DNA from: JBGPLH01 sp041486365 [NCBI: Thermodesulfobacteriota bacterium] | GTDB taxonomy: Bacteria > JAUYMQ01 | Assembly: GCA_041486365.1 (NCBI GenBank) | Contig: JBGPLH010000185.1 | Coordinates: 1-6,684 of the forward strand | Length of the DNA: 6,684 nt | Direction of reading: 5' to 3' | Shown here: in pieces, positions 1 to 6,095 of the stretch | Layout: the number at the start of each line of letters is the position of its first letter | How positions within the stretch are numbered: position 1 is the stretch's first letter | Notes under the pieces: model-generated | The model's database searches: none | Seen by the model: only the letters and a program-made list of their open reading frames with translations | Told to the model about the DNA's origin: nothing | Program-made: the position numbers and the translations under genes

Positions 1-2349
1 ATCCCCGCCCCGATGTGGATCGGCTGCCTGGAACGATGCGACGTAAGGGCACTCGCCCAGGTACGCGCGGAGCGACGTCTTGAGGGCGCCGGTCCCGTGT
101 CCGTGCACAAGGAACGCAGTCTTCTCGGTGGAGGCGTAGAGGCCATCGAGAAAGTAGACGAGCTTCGCCAGCGCTTCCTCCGCGCGCAATCCGCGCACGT
201 CGAGGGTGTTCGCCCAGGGGCGTTCCACGTCGTCGGTCCAGCGCGGTTCGGGGCGCCGTGCCCCGGAAGGCTCAGGATTCGCGGACCCCGGCGGCTCCGC
301 AAGGGCGAGGTCGCGGGCCGGGATCACGAGGCGCTTCCCGCCGACCCGGATCTGCGCGCGCCCCGACGTGTCGGGTCCCTCGACGAGCTCGCCCTCGGCG
401 CCGAACCGTTTCAGCCGCACGCGGGTTCCCGGCGCGACCTGTCGCCAGTCGATGGGCTCGGCCGGGGCCGGCGGCGCGGGGATTGCGTCCGCCGCCTCCT
501 CCCGGAGACGCAGGATGCGTCTTCGTGCGACGTTGGCCTCCTGCGCGGTCCCCCGGCGCTGGAGGTTCCGGATCACCTCCGCGATCTCCTCCTGCGCGCT
601 CCGGACCCGGGAATCGAGGGCCGCCTTGAGGTCGCGCGAGACCTGCTCCCGCTCCCGCTCGATCTGCCGAAGCTTCTCGGTCCACGCGCGTTTGGCCCCC
701 TCGCTCTCGGCGCGCATGCGCGCCGCCTCGCGCTTCTCCGACTCGAGACTGACGCGCAGCTCCTCCAGGCGGCGCAGGCTCGCCTCCAGCCCCTGCCGGT
801 CGCTCCCGAGCAGGGTTCGCGCCCGATCGACGATCCCGGGATCGAGACCGAGCTTTCCCGCGACGTCGAGCGCCCCGGAACGTCCGGGGATGCCCGAGAT
901 CATGCGATACGTAAAGCGGAGTGTCCGGTCGTCGATCTCCATGCTCGCGTTCTGGAACCGGGCGTCGCGGGCGGCGAGGTCCTTGAGCGACTGGTAGTGG
1001 GTTGTCACGACCACGCGGGCGCCACGGGCGAGCAGCTCCTCGAGAAGCGCCTGCGCGAGTGCCGCGCCTTCGACGGGATCGGTGCCGACGGCGATCTCGT
1101 CGAGAAGGACGAGCGTGTGCGCGTCGGCGTCCCGCAAGAATCTGACCATCTGGGCGATCTGGCCGCTGAAAGTGGATAGCGACGCCGAGAGGTCCTGGTC
1201 GTCGCCGATGTCGGCGTGGACCCGCCGGAAGAGCCCGACGACGGATCCGGCCTCGGCGGGGAGGTGCACTCCCGCGCGAACCATGAGCACCGCGAGCCCC
1301 GCAATCTTGAGAGCCACCGTCTTCCCGCCCGCGTTCGGGCCGGAGAGGATGAGCGCCTGTGTCCCGTCGCCGATCGAGATGTCGTTGGGAACCACGGCGG
1401 CCCCCGATAGAGCGAGCAACGGATGGCGCGCGGCGCGGAGAACGAGTCGTGGCTCGGAGACGATCCGGGGCCGGGCGGCGCCGAGCCGGTCGGAGAGCCG
1501 CGCGCGGGCGAAGACGAGGTCGATCCCGGCGAGGACCTCGATCGCCAAGTGTATCGCGTCGAGCATCTCCGCGACGCGGGCCGTCAGCGTGGTGAAGATC
1601 CGCATGCTCTCGCGCTCGACCTCGAGCTCGGCGAAGCGGAGGCGGTTGTTGAGATCAACGATCGCCTCTGGCTCGATGAACACCGTGGTGCCGCTCGCCG
1701 AGACATCGTGGATGATCCCGCGCACCCGGGCCCGTGACTCGATCCGGATCGGGAGCACGTAGCGCTCGCCGCGGAGCGTATAGAACTGGTCCTGAAGGTG
1801 CGGCGCGTAGAGGGGAGAGGTCATCGCGGTGGCGATCTGCTTCTGAATCCGCGTGGTGAGCGCCTGCACATCGCACCGGGCGGCGCGGAGCGAGGGGCTC
1901 GCGTCGTCCAGGAGCCGTGCCTGCCGGTCGATGGCGCCGTGAATCTCCCGCGCCAGATCGGCGAGGTCGGGGATCGCCTCGGCGAGATCGGCCACGCGCG
2001 GAGCGTCGTCGCGACGCCGGCGCAGCGCTTCGCGCGCGAGGTTCGCGGCATGGGCGGCGTCACCCACCGCGAGGAGCTCCACTCCACCGAGGACGGAGCC
2101 CTTGGCCGCCTGGGCGAGGTGCGGGTCGAGATCCTGAACGCCGCCGATGGTCGGCGCGGCCCCGTCCGCGAGCAGGGCCCGCGCCTCGGTGACCTCATCG
2201 AGGCGGCCCTCCACCTCCGCGTCCGGGGCCCAGGGCCGCGCGCGCACGAGGCGACGCCCCGCGGGCGTCATGGTCCCGTCGGCGAGGGCGTCCTCGAGGA
2301 GTCCCCACTCGAGCATGTCGAGCACGCGCTGGGTGACGTGGAAGTTCAT
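1..2349 (-). CDS. mutS2: MutS2 family DNA-binding ATPase/Smr endonuclease (C-terminus cut by window edge)
   Basis: The reading frame is open from the ATG at 2349 to base 1, giving 783 codons with no stop in the window. MutS2 proteins are usually 740-800 residues, so only about ten are missing. MutS2 acts on branched DNA and recombination intermediates and, in Gram-positives, on collided ribosomes. It lacks the mismatch-reading N-terminal domain of MutS, and none is seen here. Visible parts: helical N-terminus; the MutS2 core around residues 188-230 (RGERYVLPI, then SGTTVFIEPEA); Walker A GPNAGGKT at 337-344; signature STFSG at 392-396; Walker B LVLLDE with Asp417-Glu418; a long charged coiled coil at about 520-595; a small beta-rich KOW-like segment near 637; and a C-terminal Smr domain with LDVRG at 716-720 and HGHGTG at 749-754. 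The start is fixed because an in-frame TGA lies at 2353-2355. No good Shine-Dalgarno sequence precedes it, so translation may be weak. It is the last visible gene of the run and lies 92 bases after gcdH. Confidence 0.96.
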   Translation of the reverse strand, partial: MNFHVTQRVLDMLEWGLLEDALADGTMTPAGRRLVRARPWAPDAEVEGRLDEVTEARALLADGAAPTIGGVQDLDPHLAQAAKGSVLGGVELLAVGDAAHAANLAREALRRRRDDAPRVADLAEAIPDLADLAREIHGAIDRQARLLDDASPSLRAARCDVQALTTRIQKQIATAMTSPLYAPHLQDQFYTLRGERYVLPIRIESRARVRGIIHDVSASGTTVFIEPEAIVDLNNRLRFAELEVERESMRIFTTLTARVAEMLDAIHLAIEVLAGIDLVFARARLSDRLGAARPRIVSEPRLVLRAARHPLLALSGAAVVPNDISIGDGTQALILSGPNAGGKTVALKIAGLAVLMVRAGVHLPAEAGSVVGLFRRVHADIGDDQDLSASLSTFSGQIAQMVRFLRDADAHTLVLLDEIAVGTDPVEGAALAQALLEELLARGARVVVTTHYQSLKDLAARDARFQNASMEIDDRTLRFTYRMISGIPGRSGALDVAGKLGLDPGIVDRARTLLGSDRQGLEASLRRLEELRVSLESEKREAARMRAESEGAKRAWTEKLRQIEREREQVSRDLKAALDSRVRSAQEEIAEVIRNLQRRGTAQEANVARRRILRLREEAADAIPAPPAPAEPIDWRQVAPGTRVRLKRFGAEGELVEGPDTSGRAQIRVGGKRLVIPARDLALAEPPGSANPEPSGARRPEPRWTDDVERPWANTLDVRGLRAEEALAKLVYFLDGLYASTEKTAFLVHGHGTGALKTSLRAYLGECPYVASFQAADPHRGGD

Positions 2350-2441
2350 GCGTCAGGCGGATCCGGCGGCGGGCGAAACCCGCGGCGCCGGCGGGGAGAG
2401 GATGGCGATCGGGACGGGAGACGCGCCCCGCGCGGGCGATC

Positions 2442-3611
2442 TCAGCGGAAGGCCGGAAGCCCCGTGATCGTCTCGCCGATCACGAGCGTATGGATGTCGT
2501 GGGTTCCCTCGTAGGTTTTCACGGTTTCGAGGTTGCAGAGGTGCCGGGCCACCGGGTACTCGTCCAGGATTCCGTTGGCCCCGAGCACGTCGCGCGCCAT
2601 GCGCGCGATCTCCAGCGCGATATGCACGTTGTTCATCTTCGCCATGGAGATCTGGGGCGGTGTTACGTTCCCTTCGTCCTTCAGGCGGCCGAGCCGCCAG
2701 GCCAGGAGCTGCCCCTTCGTGATCTCCGTGATCATCCACGCGAGCTTCTGCTGGACAAGCTGGAACCCGGCAATGGGCCTGTCGAAGACGATGCGCGTCT
2801 TCGCATAACGGAGCGCTGCGTCGTAGCAGGCCATGGCCGCGCCGAGCGCGCCGCAGGCGATGCTGTAGCGCGCCTGGTTGAGGCAGGACAGCGGCCCCTT
2901 GAGCCCTTCGACGCCCGGGAGCCGGCTCGCGTCGGGGACGTGTACGCCGTCGAGGACGAGCTCGCTCGTGACGCTGGCCCGCATCGAGAACTTCCCGTGG
3001 ATGTCGTTCGCATCGAAGCCGGGCGTTCCTTTCTCGACGAGGAAGCCCCGGATCGGGCCGTTCTCCTCCCGGGCCCAGACGATCGCCACGTCGGCGACGC
3101 TCCCGTTCGTGATCCACATCTTGGTGCCTTCGAGGATCCAGCCGTCTCCGTCCCGGCGGGCCCGCGTGCGCATGCCGCCCGGGTCCGAGCCGAAATCGGC
3201 CTCGGTGAGGCCGAAGCACCCGATCTTCTCGCCGCGCGCCATGGGCGGGAGCCAGCGGGTGCGCTGCGCCTCGGCGCCGAAGGCGAGGATTGGGTACATG
3301 CACAGCGAGCCCTGCACGCTCGCGAAGCTGCGCAGCCCGCTGTCGCCACGCTCGAGCTCCTGCATCGCCAGGCCGTAGGCGACGTTTGACATCCCCGCGC
3401 AGCCGTAGCCGCTCAGGTTCGCGCCGAAGACCCCGAGTCCGGCAAGCTCGGGCACGAGCTCCATGGGAAAGGTCCCCGCGCGATTGTGCGCCTCCACGAT
3501 CGGGAGGTAGCGCTCCTCCACCCACGCGCGCACCGTGTCGCGCGCGGCCCTCTCCTCCGGCGTGAAGAGCGGGTCCATCGCGTAGAAGTCGGGCGCCTCG
3601 AAGCCTTTCAT
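2442..3611 (-). CDS. gcdH: Glutaryl-CoA dehydrogenase (acyl-CoA dehydrogenase family)
   Basis: A complete 389-residue FAD flavoprotein of normal family length. Glutaryl-CoA dehydrogenase oxidises and decarboxylates glutaryl-CoA to crotonyl-CoA in lysine, tryptophan and aromatic-acid breakdown, passing electrons to electron-transfer flavoprotein in the cytoplasm. The C-terminal run TYEGTHDIHTLVIG followed by ITG and AF is diagnostic of this subfamily. Glu368 within TYEGT is the catalytic base. Glu87 and Arg94 (ELERGDSGLRS) match the residues that hold the distal carboxylate in the human enzyme, at the same numbers as the mature human protein. GCFGLTEADFGSDPG (131-145) and WITNG (166-170) are the flavin and substrate contact motifs. 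Tyr367 and Glu87 favour the decarboxylating type. The start ATG has GAGGA at 3621-3625, nine bases upstream, overlapping the stop codon of the preceding fragment. No other gene of the pathway is in the window, so the physiological substrate is inferred from residues only. Confidence 0.92.
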   Translation of the reverse strand: MKGFEAPDFYAMDPLFTPEERAARDTVRAWVEERYLPIVEAHNRAGTFPMELVPELAGLGVFGANLSGYGCAGMSNVAYGLAMQELERGDSGLRSFASVQGSLCMYPILAFGAEAQRTRWLPPMARGEKIGCFGLTEADFGSDPGGMRTRARRDGDGWILEGTKMWITNGSVADVAIVWAREENGPIRGFLVEKGTPGFDANDIHGKFSMRASVTSELVLDGVHVPDASRLPGVEGLKGPLSCLNQARYSIACGALGAAMACYDAALRYAKTRIVFDRPIAGFQLVQQKLAWMITEITKGQLLAWRLGRLKDEGNVTPPQISMAKMNNVHIALEIARMARDVLGANGILDEYPVARHLCNLETVKTYEGTHDIHTLVIGETITGLPAFR

Positions 3612-3623
3612 CGTTCGCTTTCC

Positions 3624-3809
3624 TCAGGGCTTGTCGCACAGGCCGTAGCCGGGAAGGTCCAAGCCGATCGCGCGGAAACGGGACGCCGGGAGAGGAAGCA
3701 CGAGACGCCAGGCGTAGGTCTCGGAGGTGAATCCGTGGAGCAACGGGACCGGCGGCCCTTCGCCTTCATCCAGGTAGTAACAGGAGAGGCCGGCGACATC
3801 CTTCCTCAT
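3624..3809 (-). pseudogene. Truncated alpha/beta hydrolase, N-terminal remnant
   Basis: This 61-codon frame reads like the first quarter of an alpha/beta-hydrolase of the epoxide hydrolase/haloalkane dehalogenase type. It has an early beta strand (CYYLDEGEG), the oxyanion-hole motif LLHGF at about residues 23-27, an aromatic-Trp-Arg (AWR) helix start, and the GLDLPGYG turn followed by DKP. It then stops at a TGA. Whole family members are about 260-300 residues; the nucleophile elbow (G-x-S/D-x-G), the acid and the catalytic His are all absent. Only 12 bases separate the stop from gcdH, so no remainder is hidden in another frame. Slightly off-consensus residues (VPLLHGF, LPLPASRF, GLCDKP) suggest relaxed constraint. 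It begins 39 bases after the peptidase stop and has a modest GAAGGA sequence upstream. It is probably a deletion remnant. It could still be translated as a short leader coupled to gcdH, because its stop overlaps the gcdH ribosome binding site. Confidence 0.72.
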
Positions 3810-3848
3810 CGTCGGTTTCCTTCAACCTCCATCCGGGACACGCTGGGA

Positions 3849-5018
3849 TCAGGCGGCGCGGACCTCGCGATCGAGCCGGCGAATGATCTCCTCGGCGAAA
3901 TCGACCGTCTTCTTCACGAGCGCCGGGTCCAGGTTCTCGACCGTGTCGGTGGGCCAGTGCCAGTTCGGGATCTGCTCCTCCTCGTCCAGCGCGATCAGCG
4001 TGAGCGCCTCGTAGCCCCGGGCCGCGGGCACAAGCGCGTCGAAGTAGGCGCGCCTATAGGCGTGGGGCGTCACGTCGCGGAAGGGCTCGGTGCGCGCGAT
4101 CTGGCGGGCCAGGTGCACCAGGGTGGGGGAGTAGGGAAAGAACTTGATCATCCCCTCCCCCGTGCAGTAACGGAGCCGGCCCGCGCCCACGTTGTCGATG
4201 TTCAGGAAGTAGGTGCCGTCAAGCGGCAGCTCGTGGGCGTGGTTGAGGAGGAAGTGCCGCTGGCCGACCATCCCCACCTCCTCGCAGCCGTTGGCGAGGA
4301 ACCATAGATCGAGGGACGGCGGCGGCTTCGCGGCAAAGCGCTGGGCGAGGGCGATCATCGCGGCCACGCCGGAGGCGTTGTCGTTCGCGCCGTTCACGTA
4401 CTGTCCCCGCCACTCGCGGTCCGCCATCATGACCACGCCGTACAGGAGATACCCGGTCGCGAGCACCTGGAGCGCGTTGAGGAGGAAGGCATCGCCGCCG
4501 AAGGCGCGGATCAGGAAGACGAGCGTCAGGCCCCCCTGGACGACCAGGGAGGAGATAAAGGAGCTGCGGAAGTGCTTCACAAGCGCTGGGCTGAAGGCCA
4601 GACCCGACCGGCTCGTGTCGACATGGCAGGTGACGACGAGGTGCGCCCGGGCGTCGCGCGCGGGACGCCGGGCCACCACGTTCTGGGAGGGGCGCTTGGG
4701 GAGGAACTGCCCGAGCCCCTCGAAGCGCGTGGTGTGCTCCGCGTAATTGAAGAAGAGAAGAAGCAGTCCCAGCAGGAACGCCGCGGAAGGGGACGCGGTC
4801 GAGAGGAAGCTTGCGAGGACGAATCCCCCGAACAGGAGCGCGTAGACCCAGGACCAGGTTGTGTGCGAGTAGAAGCGCTCGAGCTCCACCTCGAGCCCGA
4901 ATTTTTTCAGACGATCCCCGACGATCTCCGCCGCCTGGCGCTCCTCCTCGGTCGTGGAGCCGCGGTGGGGCAGCGCGCAGAGGGCCTCGATCTGCTCGCG
5001 GATGGCGTCTGCATTCAT
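3849..5018 (-). CDS. M28-family zinc metallopeptidase with four predicted transmembrane helices
   Basis: A 389-residue protein with the full two-zinc ligand set of M28 aminopeptidases: His132 and Asp134 (CHVDT), Asp213 (NGANDNASG), Glu246-Glu247 (NGCEEVG, base plus ligand), Asp275 (FLNIDNVG) and His354 (HWPTDTVENLD). The family removes N-terminal amino acids from peptides; the substrate here is unknown. Four hydrophobic stretches are visible at about 55-73, 78-93, 153-171 and 178-198. The last two lie between the first zinc ligands and Asp213, inside the catalytic domain. Arg/Lys-rich flanks (KRPSQNVVARRPARDAR) and an uncharged loop between helices 1 and 2 suggest, by the positive-inside rule, that the catalytic part faces the cytoplasm. 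There is no signal peptide. I chose the ATG at 5018 over an in-frame ATG at 5081 because GGGAG lies five bases upstream and the added 21 residues are Arg/Gly-rich and unlike the family. It appears to be the first gene of the peptidase-gcdH-mutS2 run. Confidence 0.9.
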   Translation of the reverse strand: MNADAIREQIEALCALPHRGSTTEEERQAAEIVGDRLKKFGLEVELERFYSHTTWSWVYALLFGGFVLASFLSTASPSAAFLLGLLLLFFNYAEHTTRFEGLGQFLPKRPSQNVVARRPARDARAHLVVTCHVDTSRSGLAFSPALVKHFRSSFISSLVVQGGLTLVFLIRAFGGDAFLLNALQVLATGYLLYGVVMMADREWRGQYVNGANDNASGVAAMIALAQRFAAKPPPSLDLWFLANGCEEVGMVGQRHFLLNHAHELPLDGTYFLNIDNVGAGRLRYCTGEGMIKFFPYSPTLVHLARQIARTEPFRDVTPHAYRRAYFDALVPAARGYEALTLIALDEEEQIPNWHWPTDTVENLDPALVKKTVDFAEEIIRRLDREVRAA

Positions 5019-5071
5019 GCCTGCTCCCGTGGATCCCGGCGCCCGCCCGTGGCGCCGCGTGCGGCCCGTGC

Positions 5072-5100
5072 ACCGTATCACCCGATCCGGCCGAATTCAA
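5072..5100 (-). promoter_or_regulatory. Possible sigma70-type promoter upstream of the M28 peptidase gene
   Basis: On the minus strand, TTGAAT (5100-5095) is followed after 17 bases by TACGGT (5077-5072). The -35 element matches 4 of 6 consensus bases; the -10 element is poor (3 of 6). The site lies between the terminator-like hairpin at 5127-5153 and the peptidase start, where a promoter would be expected. In DNA this GC-rich the match is suggestive only. Confidence 0.28.
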
Positions 5101-5126
5101 CGGGCCGCGGCGCGGGCCGACAAGCA

Positions 5127-5153
5127 GAAGGCCCGGGCTCGGCCCGGGCCTTC
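5127..5153 (-). terminator. Perfect 12-bp inverted repeat, probable terminator of the small-protein gene
   Basis: Bases 5127-5138 (GAAGGCCCGGGC) pair perfectly with 5142-5153 (GCCCGGGCCTTC) around a 3-base loop. On the minus strand the hairpin starts 26 bases after the stop codon of the 70-residue gene and is followed by TGCTTGT, which is T-rich for this region but not a clean U-tract. Its position and strength fit a transcription terminator. Because the repeat is symmetrical and no plus-strand gene ends here, I assign it to the minus strand. Confidence 0.72.
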
Positions 5154-5178
5154 CACCATCCATGAACGGACGCGCCGC

Positions 5179-5391
5179 TCAGCGTGCGCGCAGCCTCACC
5201 CGCTGACCGCGAAGGGTGGTCCGGCCCTGGGGCCCGACGACCCGGGCAATTCGCCCGGCGTAACGCCGGAGCGGGGTCACGACGTATTTCTCCGCCAGAT
5301 CGATTCCGTAGAACACGCTGCCGAGGTACGCGAGCGCGGTCTCCCGCAGGGGCGTGGGAAGGATCGACGTGGGTGTTGACTTTTCACTCAT
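5179..5391 (-). CDS. Small protein of unknown family (70 residues)
   Basis: I do not recognise this protein. It has a short Ser/Thr/Pro N-terminus, then a mildly hydrophobic, probably amphipathic helical stretch at about residues 16-37 (ALAYLGSVFYGIDLAEKYVV). A strongly basic C-terminus follows, with about ten Arg in the last 30 residues and no acidic residue after Glu34. The start at 5391 is chosen over an in-frame ATG at 5415 because GGGGAG (5399-5404) lies seven bases upstream of it, a good ribosome binding site. It follows the phasin-like gene by 77 bases on the same strand and ends at a strong hairpin, so the two are probably co-transcribed. By position only, it may be another surface- or granule-associated helper. 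The ribosome binding site and the bounded position argue that it is a real gene. Confidence 0.68.
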   Translation of the reverse strand: MSEKSTPTSILPTPLRETALAYLGSVFYGIDLAEKYVVTPLRRYAGRIARVVGPQGRTTLRGQRVRLRAR

Positions 5392-5404
5392 GATTCGACT
5401 CCCC

Positions 5405-5425
5405 GGCCCGGTCACGCTTCGGGCC
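5405..5425 (-). other. Intercistronic GC hairpin between the phasin-like gene and the small gene
   Basis: GGCCCG (5405-5410) pairs with CGGGCC (5420-5425) around a 9-base loop. On the minus strand it lies 43 bases past the phasin-like stop and directly abuts the ribosome binding site of the 70-residue gene. No U-tract follows. It may be a weak terminator, an RNA-stability hairpin or a translation modulator, or it may be chance in GC-rich DNA. Confidence 0.35.
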
Positions 5426-5468
5426 TATCAGGACGATTCCTCCGGCCGGGCTTGCGTCCGTGGATGCG

Positions 5469-5903
5469 TCACGAAGCCGCGACCTTTCGCGCGCCCCGGG
5501 GGCCGGAAGGCGCGTGGCCGAGCGCCTTGTGCGTCGCTCGCCGGACCGCGGCGACTTCCTTCTCCAGCACGGAGATCTTGCGGCTGAGCGCGTCGACCTC
5601 CCGCTTCGTAGGGACGTGGAGAACCTTCAACACCTCGGCGACGCCCTCGCGAAACGCTTTCTCGACGTCCTTGCGGGCCGACTGGATCCGCCCGCCGACG
5701 TCGCTCTTACGAAAGTCGCGGATGATTCGATTGAACTGGGCCACCCCCTCGCGCTCGGCCCGCCGGCCGCGCGTCACCAGGCGCTTCTGGAGCTTGCGCG
5801 CCTCCTCCTGGAGCGTCTCGACAGTCTCTCCCACGCGCTCGATGTTCTTCTCGATGAGCCTGGGCAGCTGCTTCGCGCTCGCACGTGCATTTGTTCTCGC
5901 CAT
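5469..5903 (-). CDS. Phasin-like (PhaF/PhaI-type) coiled-coil protein
   Basis: A 144-residue, almost entirely helical, highly charged protein. The segment LHVPTKREVDALSRKISVLE (about 95-114) resembles the hallmark end of polyhydroxyalkanoate granule-associated proteins of the PhaF/PhaI type, where a V/I-P-T-(K/R)-x-E-(V/I)-(D)-A-L stretch leads into a short leucine-zipper-like coiled coil. Residues 11-90 form a predicted amphipathic helix (LIEKNIERVGETVETLQEEA). The tail is basic and Ala/Gly/Pro-containing, a very short echo of the DNA-binding tail of PhaF. Phasins coat storage granules and can act as chaperones; related proteins also occur in genomes without PHA synthesis, so granule binding is inferred. 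The start is set by AGGAGG at 5911-5916, seven bases upstream, the best ribosome binding site in the window; an in-frame ATG at 5972 would overlap the likely promoter. No PHA synthase gene is visible nearby. Confidence 0.78.
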   Translation of the reverse strand: MARTNARASAKQLPRLIEKNIERVGETVETLQEEARKLQKRLVTRGRRAEREGVAQFNRIIRDFRKSDVGGRIQSARKDVEKAFREGVAEVLKVLHVPTKREVDALSRKISVLEKEVAAVRRATHKALGHAPSGPRGARKVAAS

Positions 5904-5943
5904 CGGAAATCCTCCTGTCGCAGAAAAACAGTGCCTTTGGGGT

Positions 5944-5972
5944 TTGATAACACACCGCGTCATAGAGGGCAA
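5944..5972 (-). promoter_or_regulatory. Probable sigma70-type promoter of the phasin-like gene
   Basis: On the minus strand, TTGCCC (5972-5967) is followed after exactly 17 bases by TATCAA (5949-5944), each matching 4 of 6 consensus bases. It sits in the most AT-rich stretch of the window, about 40 bases upstream of the phasin-like start and downstream of the fabH terminator. This would give an untranslated leader of roughly 30 bases carrying the AGGAGG site. Confidence 0.45.
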
Positions 5973-6026
5973 CCCCTATTTGGCCGGAGAGGGGAAGCCC
6001 TTGGAATTGAACTGGAAAGCATCCTG

Positions 6027-6057
6027 AAAAAGCGCGAGGCCCGGAAGATCCCGGGCC
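6027..6057 (-). terminator. Rho-independent-like terminator after fabH
   Basis: GGCCCGG (6038-6044) pairs perfectly with CCGGGCC (6051-6057) around a 6-base loop, 38 bases beyond the fabH stop. On the minus strand the stem is followed six bases later by a run of five T (6031-6027). The short all-GC stem plus T-run is the usual form of an intrinsic terminator. The gap between stem and T-run is longer than ideal. Confidence 0.62.
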
Positions 6058-6095
6058 CCGTGAGGCGGAGGTCGCCGCGATGCGAGGGTCGCGCG

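Noticed and set aside
13-1179. Long plus-strand open frame of 388 codons opposite mutS2
   Set aside because: It is the antisense shadow of MutS2, whose Walker, signature and Smr motifs are unmistakable on the minus strand. High GC makes stops rare, and the translation is Arg/Gly/Pro-rich with no recognisable domain.
2369-2383. Small 5-bp hairpin (GCGGG / CCCGC) about 20 bases upstream of the mutS2 start
   Set aside because: It is too short to distinguish from chance in such GC-rich sequence and has no T-run. Nothing else stands out in the 92-base gcdH-mutS2 gap.
1082-2514. Plus-strand open frames at 1082-1762 and 1798-2514
   Set aside because: They lie opposite the MutS2 core and N-terminus, have no ribosome binding sites that stand out, and give low-complexity basic translations.
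2490-3389. Plus-strand frame of 299 codons opposite gcdH
   Set aside because: gcdH is certain from its motifs; this frame mirrors its codon pattern and shows no family features.
2353-3639. Minus-strand frame of 428 codons overlapping gcdH in another phase
   Set aside because: It is an Arg-rich off-frame translation of gcdH itself, ending in the gcdH-mutS2 gap. No domain is visible.
3486-4307. Plus-strand frame of 273 codons across the gcdH start, hydrolase remnant and peptidase end
   Set aside because: It spans three minus-strand features in antisense and has no recognisable motifs.
4219-5163. Minus-strand frame of 314 codons overlapping the peptidase
   Set aside because: It is an off-phase shadow of the M28 gene, rich in Arg, Pro and Gly, and runs through the terminator hairpin.
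5904-5972. Upstream start for the phasin-like gene (ATG at 5972)
   Set aside because: It would translate the likely promoter and ribosome binding site; the extra residues are Cys/His-rich and unlike the rest of the protein.
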